From assembly GCA_024500155.1 (NCBI GenBank), contig CM044868.1, forward strand, positions 30,353,165 through 30,417,164: a stretch of 64,000 bases of DNA, in the 5' to 3' direction. The stretch's first letter is position 1; every line of letters begins with the position of its first letter. Positions 12,198 through 24,000 of the stretch are shown here, one piece after another. The translations under genes and the position numbers were made by a program. The notes under the pieces were generated by a model. That model saw only the letters and a program-made list of their open reading frames with translations, was not told the DNA's origin and did no database searches. The stretch is from Chenopodium formosanum. Taxonomy: Eukaryota; Streptophyta; Magnoliopsida; Caryophyllales; Amaranthaceae.

Positions 12198-14401
12198 CTA
12201 AACTTTTAGCCAGGTCACGAAATAGCAACACTTGGCATTCCAACTTTTCGCCAAGTGTCACGCCACCTTGGATAGATTTTAATAGACTTCATACGTAAAA
12301 ATCGCCAAGTGTCGCACCACCTTGGATATATTTGGATAGACTTTATAAGATAAAAAGTTAGTTTAGAATAAGATTGTTAGTTTAGAGTTTTATTTTCGAT
12401 AAAATACCAAATAATAAACTTATAATTAGGCCACAAGATAACATCATTTAGCGTTTTAATTTTTCACGCACCAAGTGTCGTACCATGTTGAATAAATATA
12501 GATGGACTTTGTTGCAAAAAAAAGGTTAATTTAGAATTCTATTTTCAATTAAATTGAATCATAATATAATTTTATCTTAAAAGTCCATAGACAACCCGGG
12601 CATCGCACGGGGCATAAAACTAGTATATATATATATTTTAGAGTAATTTCACAAGGCTAAAGTGTATTAGGGTGGTCAGTGAGGACTTATGTATTGTACT
12701 GAAGGGTGGTCAGTGAGGACTTATGTATTGTACTGAAGGGAAGTTTTTTTAGGAGAGTAAGGATGGCAAAACTGTTTTTATAATGTGATAGTGGCATTTC
12801 TCTTGACAGATTGTTTGAGGTTTGAGAGTACATGTTTTCCCGCGCGGTATTAGGAAAGTCTTTGCATCCTACGTCTTTGTTTTGGGGCATTTCTTGTGTT
12901 GCCCCTCAACTTTTAAAACCAAGACTTAGGTCTTGTTTGGCTGATTTCTTATAGGCACTCAAATTCCTAAGAAGTACACTTAAAACTAAAAGTATGTTGT
13001 TTGGTTAACCAAAAAAGTGCCAAATGGGAATTAATTTACCCACCTTCTTTCGGTAATTCAAATTTCCTAGGAATTGTAATTTCCTTAATACCTACCAAAC
13101 AAACTAAAGCGAATTCTTGGGGATCAGGTAAGAGAAATTATTTCCCATAAATTGTAAATTACTGGGTGAAGTTAAGTCCCACTGCAACCAAATAAGGCCT
13201 TTGTATTCTGTCTATTCAGTTGAATAGCTGAATTGGGATATTATTGTTCGTAAACTTAGAGCTTGATCCTTTCTTTTCTTTCTTCAAAACCTTCATTTAT
13301 GACCAATCATTGCCTTTCAAAGGGAAAAGTGATATACTATAATCTAAGAGAGCTAAATTTCATGACATTTTTTTTATAATTCATCCCAAGGGTCATTTTA
13401 CTAATTTATGGTAGTTGCTTTAATGGAAGAAGGGAGTGAAGAAAACAGGTAGGTGGTGCTAAACGCAGATTGTGAATAAAAAGTTGATAGTTACCATTGT
13501 GCAAACTGCAAAGTTATTTTTTGTGGAAAAAATTACTTTAAATCATCCAACTTTTGCTCCATTCTCCCAAAATAAACTAACCTTTAGATTATTCCAGAAT
13601 AGTCCAACCTTAACCTTTATACCCGTTCTTTCCATAATGAACCCAAATGACCAGTTACCTATACAACCGGTCATCCCTTACTTTCTCCTCCATTCCACCA
13701 TCTTCCTTCATTACCACCACCCCAAAAGCTCCACCGGTCCACCCCCATGATGACCAACTCCTTCATCTTTCCTCCATGACTAACAACACCACCGACCACA
13801 AGCACTGAAAATAACCACCACTAACGCTAAAATCGCACCAGCAACACTAACATCTAAACCGCACCCAATCACCCACCAACACCAACACCAAAACTACACT
13901 TCACCTAGAAAAATTGTCCTTAAACAACCCCTCACCACAATAAGCAACCCCCACCCCCACAAGGCCACACAAAATCAGCCCCCTACCCAAACCCACAAAC
14001 AACCCCTCACTTACACAAATCAGCCCCACCTACTGAATAAGTACGACATCCATAAAATCAGCCCGCCGAAAAATAATGGATTAGGGTTTTTCGGGGTTCG
14101 GTGTTTTTAATTTGTGGTGATTCTTGGTGTGTGGGAGTGATTAAATTCGGTGATGGCGAGGTTCGTGGTGGTGGTTCTTGGTGAGTGGGGGTGGTGAGGT
14201 TTTGGGTTCATGGTGTTCTTATTGGTTGGTAAGGAGGGGAGATGAGGTAGATATTAATTGAGGAAGATGGTGTTAATATTAGAGGTTAGCCAAGGAAGGG
14301 GAGGAGAGAGAAAGGAATTGGTGTTGGTGGTGGTTAAAGGGAGTATGTGGTGGCTAAGGAGGTGGTCATGGAGAAAGAGAGAGGAGAGAGAAAGAAGCGG
14401 G

Positions 14402-14446
<45 letters not shown>

Positions 14447-14766
14447 ATAGTTGTAAATAAAAAAATAAACCAATAAGAAAATGACACGTAGGCAAGGCAA
14501 CTTGTTATACCGGTTTGGTCACCTCATGGGTTGATATGGGAAGATGGGGGTGAAAGGTTGGATTATTCTGGAATAATCCAAAGGTTGGTTTATTTTAGGA
14601 GAATGGGGCAAAGGTTGGATTATTTAAAGTAATTTTTCCTTTTTTGTGTACTAGGAAATTTTCTAAAATTTATTTGTATATATCAATGGTAAATGTGTAA
14701 ATAATTGTAATTTTTTTTTTTCCCCTTTTCATTTTGACTTTTGTAAGTTGAAATTTACCATGTGTG

Positions 14767-14797
<31 letters not shown>

Positions 14798-17700
14798 GTG
14801 TATCAAATGAATAGGGAAAATCTTGCAATTGTATATATCATCAACGACAAATTTGTAAATAATTTTTAAGGTCCCCTTCTCTCTCTCTCAACTTTTGACT
14901 TTTTTATGTACAACATTTGGTTTCAACACGTACTACATTGGCTCTTAAATGTTCAACATCTGTCTGCCTAGAAAATTATGTTCAATGAATTCACTAAAAT
15001 GCTTTTAAATATATAGCGAGATTACTAAAATACTGCATGATATGCAGTGGCTTGAATGTAATAGATATATACCTGGCCACCCTCAAATGGAATAGCCACC
15101 TGGCAACCTTAAATGGAAAAGCCAGGAGTACATGGATATTACGTTAAATTTCTCTAAATCCTTACATTCATGACAATACTAATGGCATTATATTGTTATT
15201 CAATGCACTTGAAGAGACCTGTTATATATTTTTTTTCCTGCTTATGCATTGGAGGAGTTGAACTGTTGAAGAAAACAAAGAACATAAAACACAAAACGTT
15301 TTATTTGTTTCTTTTTGTCATTTTGAAATGTTCTATTCTCAATGCTTGATTTCCTAATGGTTAAGCCAACCGAACCACTTGCACTTTCTGGACACACTAT
15401 TCATGTGTTCCATCCAAATGCTTTCAATTTTTTGAAAAAGATAAGGGGGTATTTGGTTCTCATAGTGGTATGAGTTTGGAATCAGGAATGAGGTTAAGGT
15501 GGTATCGGGTTGGAACTTGATACTTAATACCATGTGTTTGCTTCTAGAATGGAATCTCTCACTATTTCCTCCTTTTATTTGATACCTAAGAGAATGGAAT
15601 GGGCCAAACCCACCTTCCCCCCAAGGGTTTTTATTTAAAATTCATACTTTTGACAACTAAACATATGGTATGGGTTTTAGTCATTCTAAACCCATACCTC
15701 ATACCTATATTCCGTGAACCAAACACCCCTAAATATTCTAAAGTATCCTCACCTTTCAAGTTATGATGATTCCATTTTCTCTAACATAAAGTATTGCGGA
15801 TGAAAGTGGATGACAAAACATGCTTTTCCATGAAAGACTAGGGACCCTCTATTATATCTTTCAAATAAAAGGATGATGTAGGAAAGTGAGCTTATTTGTG
15901 TTCCTCTTTACATCATCATTAGGGCACAGGACCATGCAATCTTTTATTTCTGCAACATGTTCCTTTTGTTTGTTTTGTTTTAGTGTGAGCAGTAAATGAT
16001 AATTATAGTAAATATTTGGAAAAATACACTTTAATAATCCCAACTTTGTCCAATTTACTTTAAATAATCCCTACTTTTGAATATTATGTAATAATCCCAA
16101 CTTTTACCTTGTTTTCTTTCTTCAGTCCCCCTGAAGAAAGGGTTAGTATTTTTTATAAAAAATGAAACTGCCACGTGTCACACGTTTATTTGTTCAAAAA
16201 AAGAAAAATAAAATAAAAAATAAAGATTTTAATAAATTAAAAAAAAAAAAAATCAACCCCAAAGCCAATACACAGCCATGACTACCGTCGGTGGCCAAAA
16301 CCTACCTAACTCAGCCAAAACACAGCCATGACCACTGTCGGTGGCCACGATTTTCCGGCCCCTAGTACCTCCTTTCTTTTCCCCTCCCTTCTCCCTACCC
16401 AACCTAACCCTGAAACATAACCCCCCTGATTCGAAATCGGTCCAACGAAGGTTTGACGGCGAAGGTCTAGTTTTCTCGGCTATTAGGTTGCAATTTTTGG
16501 GCGAATTATCTGGGGTTTAGGCTGTGGTTTCCCAGCGACGGCATAGGCGTGTTCAAGTTTCTGGTGACGTCTGTATTTCTGCCGGTTTCAGACGTATTTG
16601 GGGGACTTTACAGGCGTATTTTCAGGCATTTATCTCAGTTTTTTGGTGCGATATTGGTGCTGTTTCAGGTGTAGTTTTTAGGCGTCTTTAAAGGGTTTCA
16701 GGTGGCTGTTGTTCGGTGGCTGTATTCTTGTGGTTTTGGGCGTTTTCTAGGTGAATATTCAGGCGGTTTTTGGGCTGTGGTTGGAGTGGGGGACCGATTT
16801 TCGGTGTTGGGGTAAGGGAGGAGGGATCGGAAATTGGCGGGGCTGGAGGGGGTGATTGGTTAGGCTGGGAAGAAAGGTGGCCACCATAGGTGGCTGGTGG
16901 CAGCTGGTTTAATTTTTGTAATTTTTTTTTTTCTGTTTCTTTTAATATTTATTTTTATTTAGTTTTAATCTTTTTGGATCAATCACGTGTAGACACGTGT
17001 TAGTTAGGCAACCTACAATAATAGGTTGTTGACTTTTGTTGACTGGTTTGGGATTGTTTGAAGAAAACGCACAACAAAGTTGGGATTAATACAGAATAAT
17101 CGATAGTTGGGATTATTTAAAGTAAATTGGGCAAAGTTAGGATTATTAAATTGGGCAAAGTGGGATAACTCTGAGGTGTCTACCGTCCAAATCCTTTTGT
17201 TTGGACCAGTAAGAACTAGATTGGTGAAAGTTGTTAAGGCTATGAAACCTTTCATCCACTTTTTTCTCGTGATCATTTGTTGTATACTTCCTATGTTTCA
17301 TAAAATTGCAACACTTTGCCTAAAAAAATCACACATTTTAGTGAAAGTGTTGTAATATTTTTGAAACAGAAGAAGTATTAGAAAGTTCAAGTCGTCAAAG
17401 CCATTGAGACAAAGGGTAACTTACACTTTATATATATATAGTTGAATCATAATATGCTCAATGTTTGACAATGGGTTCACGTGTGATATTCAATCAATCA
17501 ATTAAACCTTAATCCCATAAGCGGGGTCGGTTACATGAAACAAATTTGATTATTCCGTGTAGTTATGCTGCTACATCCCTTACAATCCAATGCTTCTTCC
17601 TCATGCAAATCCATATACTTCATATCCTTCCTAATTCCTTCCAATCAATTCATTTTCGATCTATTTCTCCCTTTTTAACTCCTCCATGGTCCTACTCTTC

Positions 17701-20700
17701 CACTCTTTAAACCGGTGCACCCTCCGGTGTCCGTTTTACATGCCCAAACCAACGCAAACGATTTTCCCTTAATTTTTCTATAATGCTTGCGACACCTACT
17801 TTCTTGCGAATAACCTCAAATCTAATTCTATCTTTTAGATTGTTCCCATACATCCACCTTAACATGCGCATTTCCATAGCCTCCATCTTTTTAATGTGCT
17901 CCTTCTTAGAAGCCCATCATTTTGTACCATAGAGAAACACTGGTTTTATGACAGTCCTCTAAACTTTTCCCTAACTGTCACGTAACACTCCCGTGGCCGC
18001 TCTCCATTTAAGCTGACCCGACTTAATCCTGTAAGGCCAGGTCTTGGTCAATGTCACAATTTTTCTGGATGATCGACCTAAGATATTTAAAATCACTTAT
18101 GGTCAAATCCTTACCATCCAAATTCACCACTTTGCTTTTCCTTGTGAGTACCAAAGCGACATACCAACTTAAACCCTCTAGATTCCAACCTTTGCCTCCA
18201 TTGCTCTAACTTGGCATTAGTCCCATCTTTAATTTCATCCACCAAAACGATATCATCCACAAACATCATTCTTCATGGAACCTCATCTTCTAGTTACTTC
18301 ATCTGGAAGGACTAAAACCGTTGCAAAAGGAAAAGGGCTTAATGCTAACCCTTGGTGCAATCCAATTGTAATAGGGAAATCTTTTGTCAACCCTCCACAT
18401 GTCCTTTCATTCGTTGACACATCTCGATACATATCCTTGACATTGAAAATCAATTTTTAGCTCACCAGATTCTTTGACACAACCTCTTTTGGCATCTCAT
18501 GATAAATTTGTTGTGTCAAAGAGTCTGGGTCCAGCTAACAATTGCAGCCATTTCGTTGTTAAGCTGAATTTAAATTTCTGTACCACATTCATTGGACCTA
18601 TGAGCCTGCATGCTTTCTTCTAAAGTATCTGTTACTTGGATTTTTAACCAGCGTTGGACTCATTAAGAATATCTTATATGAATATAGTGTGCTTTATTTT
18701 CTCAAAGATCAAACCCAAGTACTCATATCAATTTTGATTGGAGTATGTTGGAGTGTTGGACATGAGCTGGCACTTGGCGGGTAACATAGTCCTATACTAC
18801 CAAAGCACCATATGTATATAATGTTCTTTAAAGGAAAGCTCTTGTAACATTTCGACATGCCTTAGTTTGTCATTGTATCTTCTCTTGTTTGTGCTACGAG
18901 CTGTTATCCTCCATCAATTAATCACCCAACATTACAGAACTGTAATTTATGACTTGATTGTATGGTGTGTCTATCTTGCTCTACTGTTTTCAATGTGGAA
19001 AATGTTTTGAATTGGATGTCTTGACTAATTGTATAAGATCTCATAATTCCCCCTTTTTTTTTTAAATTTTTTTTTTTGTTATTTTTAATATTTTTGTTGC
19101 TGATTTTTGTATGAGCTGATTAGTTGACCTCCCTTTTTATGCAGGGTTCAAGTGACATTGATCAACTTGGCAAAATTTTTGCAGCCTTTGGGACACCAAA
19201 GCCTGCTCAGTGGCCTGATATGGTATACCTTCCCGATTATGTAGAATACCAATATGTGCCGGCACCTCCTTTACGTACATTGTTCCCAATGGCAAGTGAT
19301 GATGCTTTGGACTTGTTGTCTAAGATGTTCGCTTACGATCCAAAAGCTCGAATTTCCGCGCAGCAGGCCTTGGAGCACAGGTATGTCTTGAGACTCTCGA
19401 CAGTTTGTTTGTAATCTTTATTTCCAATTTGGTTTCAGTTTATATCTTCCATATATAATTGTGGTGGGGAATTGGTGTGCTACTGTGCTTTATTTGGTGC
19501 ATCCAACGATTATCGCATTTATCCTTTTATCTTGATCTATTTGCGCTAACCGTACAGATACTTTACATCACCACCAGCTGCTACAAATCCAGCTTCTTTA
19601 CCACGATCTTCACATAAAGGCGATAATAACGCAAAAGTTCCTGAGTCTAATCCAAATGAAGGACCTACTGTGTTGTCTCCACCTAGAAAAATGAGAAGAG
19701 TAATGCCCAATAGAAATGATGGGGGTGAAGAAAATGTTCACAACGCTGAAAAGTTAGATGATCATGTCAGTGGGAGTAGATTAACAACTGGCCCAAGCTC
19801 AAGCAGAACTGATACAATACCAATGTCAATAGATTTTTCTGTGTTTGGATCTAGACCTCCTCCTAGACCAACTATTAACAGGTAATTTTATTTTATGACA
19901 TCTAGTAACTTACTATCATTGATGAATGCGAAAACTGACCCTAATCAATAACTAGTACTAAAACAAAAGCCAGTGACATCATATTTGTCTGCATGTCAGC
20001 TTCTCATCAATTCTTCTTCTTTTTTTTTTTTTTTTTCAATTAAATAATATTTTAGTACGTAATTAAAAATGTTGATAATCACAGGTGCATCTGGAAAACT
20101 GTGCAATATGAAGTATACACTATACGTCCTCTATTTATTTATTTATTTTTTAATCGCAACGTTTGAATTTTTGCACTATTCACACACACTCCTTTGATCG
20201 TCTGTTCTGATTTATATGTTAGGAAAAATAAGTTATGTGGGATCTTGTTAGATTCATCTCGAAATACACTTGCATATAATTAACTCTTTTAATTTTTACT
20301 ACAACAAAACTTGATATATTTAAATGTGCATTGGGAACCGTTAAATCCTCAATGTTGTGAATTATAAAGGAAAAAAAAACGTGGAATCATTTTGGGACAG
20401 AGGGAGTAATTATTAGCTATGACTCCCAATGGATGGAGAACTTGTGACAGAACATTGATTTTTCCATTATATTGGTTTTCTATCATTTTTTTTTTCTACT
20501 TGTGGAACTAAGGCATGTATTCAACATGATTATTAAGGAGGGCTATTTTTAATGGGGGAACCAATCCATTCTACTCTAGTTCGTTGAACTAAACAACCCC
20601 TAAATGGTAGTTGATGGAGTTTAGCTACCTCTCCAGTGTGGTGGTCAGGCATGTAGAGTCTTTTTATCCTATTTTTGAATGCCAGTGCCCTAGACATGTG

Positions 20701-23700
20701 AGTTTTGTGTGGCAGCTACCAGTAACATGTCCTTGCTGTTTTAGATGGCTCCCTGGTTTTGGCATAGACTACACTATTTGATGCAACAGGGCCATGCAGA
20801 CTTGCCGTCATCCTTAACTCTTTTAACTGACTCCCCAGGTATAATTCCAACTTAGACTTCTCCCTTGTAATTCATTTAACCTAATCTCAAAAACAAAGTT
20901 CTGATTCTTAAGCAGAGGTTTATAAAGAATCGACTCACCACAACTTCTAAAGCAACTGGGTTATTAGGTTGATTAGTTAAGTGTTCACAAGTCATAAATG
21001 CTAGCTAGCTTCTTAGAAGCTTATAGAGAGCTTAAGAGACAAACACGAGAGTTGAATGTCCGAACACTATCATAGTTCTGAATAATACATGATATTATCC
21101 ACCTCAATAGGGTAGTGTTCTTCTTAAATAAGGAAACTAAGTCAATTGATCTGCTAGAATGGATTCAACTTGGGACCTCTGAACTCGAAGTGGACATAGC
21201 TTTATATAAAATGTGGAATGTAATATTGTAATCTTAAGATAAGTTTCCTACATAACAACTATATTAGTCTTGGGATGCTGAGAGGGCTAGAGGAACTTAG
21301 GTTCCTTGTGCACTTTATTGACCGTTGGTAATATCTGGCTAGGTATGTATATATGAATTTTTATATTTGAAAGCCTGAAAGAAAACTCACCAAATTCTGA
21401 ATATTAACATTTACTTATTTACCAATTAGCTTCAGCCCTAATCAAGCTCATTTCCTTAGGTGCTAAGCATGCTTGTATAAAACTTGCTATAGCCTTTGAA
21501 CTGTATTTGGGAGAGGTAAGAAACTGTAATACCAAATCATTGATGAACGTGTTTATTGGTTCCATGCTGTTTCTCCCAATTATGTCTCCTTTTTCTTGAA
21601 AAAACTTGAAGTGTTCTTCCTGAAATCAGATTTGAGGCACCTTCATTGAGAATTTCCATAATTGAAGTACGAATTCACATATTGGACAGCAATTTGTCAC
21701 GTACTATCTATACCTTTCTTTCGCTTGGAAATTTCATCATATTTAAGGCACCTTTCTTTCTTCAAGGTTCCTGTTACTACAATTTTTTTCTCTTCATTCT
21801 CAAAATATTTTCTTTCTTTTTCTTACAAAAAAATATTTTTTATTTTTATATTGAAGCAAACGCATTTTCTTTAATGACATTGAAGGCATTCCTTTCTTCT
21901 TTATGGGTCTTTCTGTTAGATTAAAAGTAAACTTAACATTTTTTTTCATGTTATCTGTCTCTAATTAATATTTAACCTGAAGCATAATCATTAATACCTT
22001 TTGAAGTGGCTCCTTGATGTGTTAGGAGGACTCTTCAGCTTTCATACTGGATTAATTCTTATTTTTGTGCCCTTTACTGTTGGATAGCTCTATTTTGTCT
22101 TTATAATCTATGTTACTCGGAATTTTCATTCACCTCAAATATACCCATGAAACTTGAGTAGTAGGACAATTGGACACTTCATTGTATACCAAAATCATGG
22201 AACTTTTTTTTACAGCATTGGCGATTCAGATACCTGGACAATGTACAAATGTCAGGCATTGGTAGCCATATCTTTGTAAATTAGTTTAAAACAAACATAA
22301 ACAAGGTTTTGTATTAGAACACCTTTATTTCATTTTTTTTTTTTTAATTTTATAAAATTTTCATTGTAGACCAACTTTAAAGTCTTCTTTTCTGCTATTT
22401 TCTTCAATGGGATTCAAGTGCTACTACCAAACAACTTGAACATGCTTCTTGAGTAAAGGTATAATTTGTTCTTTTCCATATGTAAAAGTGAGTTAATTCA
22501 TCACCCAACAGGATAGAAAATAATTTATTTATTAGTATTTCTGTGATTGTATTTTACTTGGAGAAATTCTCAGTCAAAGTCAAACGTCTAAAATATAACA
22601 CATCAAATATATCCGTCCGTTTCTCAATACATGCAACACGTTAACTTTTAATCATGTATTATAAAGTCAAGTTGTTGCATGTATTAGAAATGGAGGAAGT
22701 ACTTAGTGACCGAGTCATTAATAAGCTATCTTACGCACCAAGCCTCAAAAGAATCCTGATATAGCCAGTGGAAATGATGTGCAAGTCTTCTAGTTATGAA
22801 AAATCCTGCCACATTGAATTAATATCATTTATTTACAAGGGTCCAATTGGCAGTTACTATACCCCTAGTCCATTGCCTTACCATTAAGTTTTGTTTTGCC
22901 GCAGTCATGATTTCCTATCCTATATCCTGAATTGGTCTATATTGATTGATCCATCACAAACAGCCTTTCTGTTTACTCATGATACTATCTGCTGGGATCT
23001 GTAACATCTTTCAGGTTTAGCTGGGTGGACTACTGTTACAGAGTGATAAGTCTCTTATTTGAAACATCAAAGTAATCAGCATTTTTTGCTGTGTTTTGGT
23101 CTTTTGGATGAAAAGATAGTAATTTCCAAGTTGGATGTCTAGCTTGGTTACAGTTTATAGTTTGACCTGGAAGCTTTATGGGGCTTGGTCCTTATCAAAT
23201 TTATTGGAATTTCTTTTCTTTTTTTTTTCTTGCTCGCTACAAAATTATTTTTTAAACACACAAATATATGTTAGTTATTATAAAAATGAAAAAAATTATG
23301 CCCACCCTTATGGTTGATATAGTATCTTCTGGAAGAAGCTTAATGTAGTGCATTAGTTTTATTTATATTAAAAGAATGCTCGACAAATTCGCCGCTTGAA
23401 TGTGTTGGTGCCTGTTAGGACACAGTAATGTAGAGCTTAAAGCAGGGAAAAGAGAATAATGACCAAGAGTTATTATCTTATCGTCTTCCCCTCGCTTCTC
23501 TCCTGCAATTTGAAATTGGGTTTGACCTGGCTTTTATACTTATTCGGATATATTTGTCTTTTAAGAACAGGTTGATAATTCATCTGACATATTATTACAG
23601 GAACTGTATACAAAGTTCTTATTACCAATCTAATAATGTTGAAACTCATATCCAATCTTAAATTTAAATCTAATAAAAACCCCAAACAGAATTTTTTGTA

Positions 23701-24000
23701 TGGCTAAACTTGTTTTTCATTGCTTGTGCTTCAGTTTTGACCATTACTGTCTCCTACTCTAATGTTTTGGATGACTACTCAAAGGTTATGGTGTAGCATG
23801 GTATGGTAGAATTGTAGTATAATGGGCTTGTGTAGAAGCCTGTGCTATGAATGTGATCTAGAAACACGTATAATATTTTAGAATAAAATGTTGAGTCTAA
23901 AATGGTTTTCATCTGCTAAACTTTAATTTTTTTCTCTGGCAGTGCTGATAGGACACATCTAAAGCGCAAATTAGATCTTGAATTCCAGATGCCTGAATAA
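4294..24000 (+). CDS. CDKD: Cyclin-dependent kinase D (CDK-activating kinase, CDK7-type), 7 exons, 420 aa
   Basis: Coding exons are 4294-4404, 5599-5897, 5984-6092, 9034-9159, 19145-19380, 19558-19881 and 23943-24000. All introns are GT-AG and the joined frame is open for 420 codons. Seen motifs: glycine loop GEGTYGVV (residues 23-30), catalytic Lys45 in VAIKKI, the D-type cyclin-binding helix NFTALREIK (57-65, Glu63), catalytic loop HRDMKPNN (136-143), DFG (156-158), and T-loop SPDRRFTHQVFARWYRAPE with Thr171. The tail carries SPPRKMRRVMP and HLKRKLDLEF, both basic and likely nuclear signals, as in Arabidopsis CDKD;1 and CDKD;3. By family knowledge it phosphorylates the T-loop of other CDKs and the RNA polymerase II C-terminal domain, with cyclin H and MAT1, in the nucleus. 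Length fits plant CDKDs (about 350-425 aa). No broken residue was found. Introns 3, 4 and 6 (2.9, 10.0 and 4.1 kb) are swollen by transposons. Introns 1 (4405-5598) and 2 show nothing notable. Confidence 0.95.
6357..7276. mobile_element. Foldback MITE in CDKD intron 3
   Basis: Left end CATTTCAATGGTAACAATTT and right end AAATTGTTACCATTGAGAAT are inverted copies. The complementarity continues for about 200 bp on each side (including AACATGACAATTTATTGG against its counterpart) and into a GC-rich centre. The two centre arms (CCAGCCACCCTGCC on the left, GGCAGGGTGGCTGG on the right) also pair. It resembles the 1-kb Mutator-like foldbacks at 2885, 13526 and 16030 in size and layout, though its terminal sequence differs. 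A clear target duplication could not be read because the right edge runs into a C-tract. Open frames inside are not genes. The rest of intron 3 (7277-9033) holds nothing I recognise. Confidence 0.6.
10153..10935. mobile_element. Non-autonomous hAT element in CDKD intron 4, 8-bp target duplication
   Basis: The element begins CTATGTTACATGGACTCGG and its other end, read on the opposite strand, begins CTATGTTCACCGGACTCGG. It is flanked on both sides by the perfect 8-bp repeat ATTGCATG (10145-10152 and 10936-10943), the target duplication length of the hAT superfamily. The ends are unusually rich in CGGACACGG/CCGTGTC words, which act as subterminal repeats. The interior is AT-rich, has a long poly-T, and encodes no transposase. 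Just upstream (about 9490-9520) is a poly-G tract. Confidence 0.8.
10936..12137. other. Intron 4 segment without gene
   Basis: Intronic sequence after the hAT element. From about 11500 to 11900 the + strand is strongly G/T-biased (GGTGGTGG words). The stretch is bordered by purine-rich AAAGGGAAAGG (about 11265) and CAAACGCCCCCC (about 12045), which hints at a decayed foldback element, but no matching ends could be aligned. A 138-codon open frame from 10892 starts inside the hAT element and has no recognisable domain, so it is not called a gene. Confidence 0.3.
12138..12196. repeat. TA dinucleotide microsatellite
   Basis: An uninterrupted run of about 29 TA units borders the inverted second copy of the ACTAGTTTT repeat. 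A shorter TA run follows on the other side of that copy (about 12625-12636), so the repeat lies inside, or targets, a TA tract. Confidence 0.9.
12197..12624 (-). repeat. Dispersed repeat, copy 2 (inverted relative to 2167-2837)
   Basis: On the - strand it begins ACTAGTTTTATGCCCCGTGC and ends near GGCTAAAAGTTTAGC, matching copy 1. It contains an internal direct duplication of about 60 bp whose units include CGCCAAGTGTC and CACCTTGGATA (about 12240-12360). Class unknown; no coding potential. Confidence 0.5.
12929..13199. mobile_element. Small MITE (GGYCTTRTTTGG ends) in CDKD intron 4
   Basis: Left end GGTCTTGTTTGGCTG and right end CAACCAAATAAGGCC are inverted repeats with few mismatches. Flanking triplets TTA and TTG are only a partial match to a 3-bp duplication. 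Size (271 bp) and ends are like Tourist/PIF-Harbinger-derived MITEs, but the call rests on the ends alone. Confidence 0.5.
13526..14639. mobile_element. Mutator-like foldback MITE in CDKD intron 4, perfect 9-bp duplication
   Basis: The inverted ends exceed 90 bp: left GAAAAAATTACTTTAAATCA, right ATTTAAAGTAATTTTTCC, with a matching CCATTCTCC/GGAGAATGG pair further in. The flanks carry an exact 9-bp duplication TTTTTTGTG (13517-13525 and 14640-14648), the Mutator hallmark. The interior is a pair of CACC-rich and GGTGG-rich arms and codes for nothing. A long poly-T lies at about 14406-14442. It belongs to the same structural group as the copy at 2885 upstream of this gene. Confidence 0.8.
15445..15729. 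mobile_element. Tourist-like MITE in CDKD intron 4
   Basis: Ends GGGGGTATTTGGTTC and GTGAACCAAACACCCC are inverted repeats. Both flanks are TAA, the 3-bp target duplication of PIF/Harbinger (Tourist) elements. The 285-bp length and lack of coding sequence fit a MITE. Confidence 0.75.
16030..17150. mobile_element. Mutator-like foldback MITE in CDKD intron 4
   Basis: The left end TTTAATAATCCCAACTTTGT and the right end carry inverted copies; the right side reads GGATTATTAAA at 17138-17148. The next inner block, CCAATTTACTTTAAATAATC, is also perfectly mirrored. The interior is GC-rich with TTTTCGGC and GGCGTATTT words. The end words AATAATCCCAACTTTG are shared with the element at 2885, so the two belong to one family. 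No clean 9-bp duplication was found; the right flank has a short internal duplication of the end (CAAAGTTAGGATTATTAAATT then CAAAGTGGG) that blurs the boundary. Confidence 0.65.
17287..17375. mobile_element. Stowaway-like MITE (89 bp) in CDKD intron 4
   Basis: Ends CTTCCTATGTTTCATAAAAT and ATTTTTGAAACAGAAGAAG are inverted repeats. Both flanks are TA, the mariner/Stowaway target duplication. It is a very short copy, little more than two arms joined. Confidence 0.65.
17490..18442 (-). pseudogene. 3' fragment of an RTE-like LINE in CDKD intron 4
   Basis: The segment matches, block by block and in the same orientation, the 3' part of the LINE at 58239-60905: the TTGA-type tail (CAATCAATCAATTAAACC on +), GGGGTCGGTTACATGAA, then the C-terminal reverse-transcriptase region. 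It is full of indels and stops and is truncated at its 5' side inside the RT domain. It records an older insertion of the same LINE family, - oriented, antisense to the kinase gene. Confidence 0.8.
18467..18526. repeat. 60-nt near-perfect hairpin
   Basis: Arms AGATTCTTTGACACAAC and GTTGTGTCAAAGAGTCT are complementary except for one base, with a 26-nt loop. It sits a few bases beyond the broken 5' edge of the LINE fragment. It may be the remnant of a small MITE; no target duplication was found. The rest of intron 4 up to 19144 shows nothing further. Confidence 0.5.
19882..22611. other. CDKD intron 6, mostly unrecognised sequence
   Basis: AT-rich intronic DNA with several poly-T tracts. At about 20386-20410 the + strand has GGGACAGAGGGAGTAATTA, the complement of a Stowaway-type end (CTCCCTCTGTCCC). 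The opposite end near 20125 (TACGTCCTCTATTT) is too degenerate to be sure. Open frames here have no recognisable domain. Confidence 0.35.
22612..22699. mobile_element. Stowaway-like MITE (88 bp) in CDKD intron 6
   Basis: Left end TCCGTCCGTTTCTCAATACA and right end TGTATTAGAAATGGAGGAAG are inverted repeats; inner words CATGCAAC and GTTGCATG also pair. Both flanks are TA. The short, arm-only structure is like that of the copy at 17287. Confidence 0.65.

Noticed and set aside
20125..20410. Stowaway MITE in kinase intron 6
   Set aside because: Only one end (GGACAGAGGGAGTA) is convincing; the other could not be aligned.
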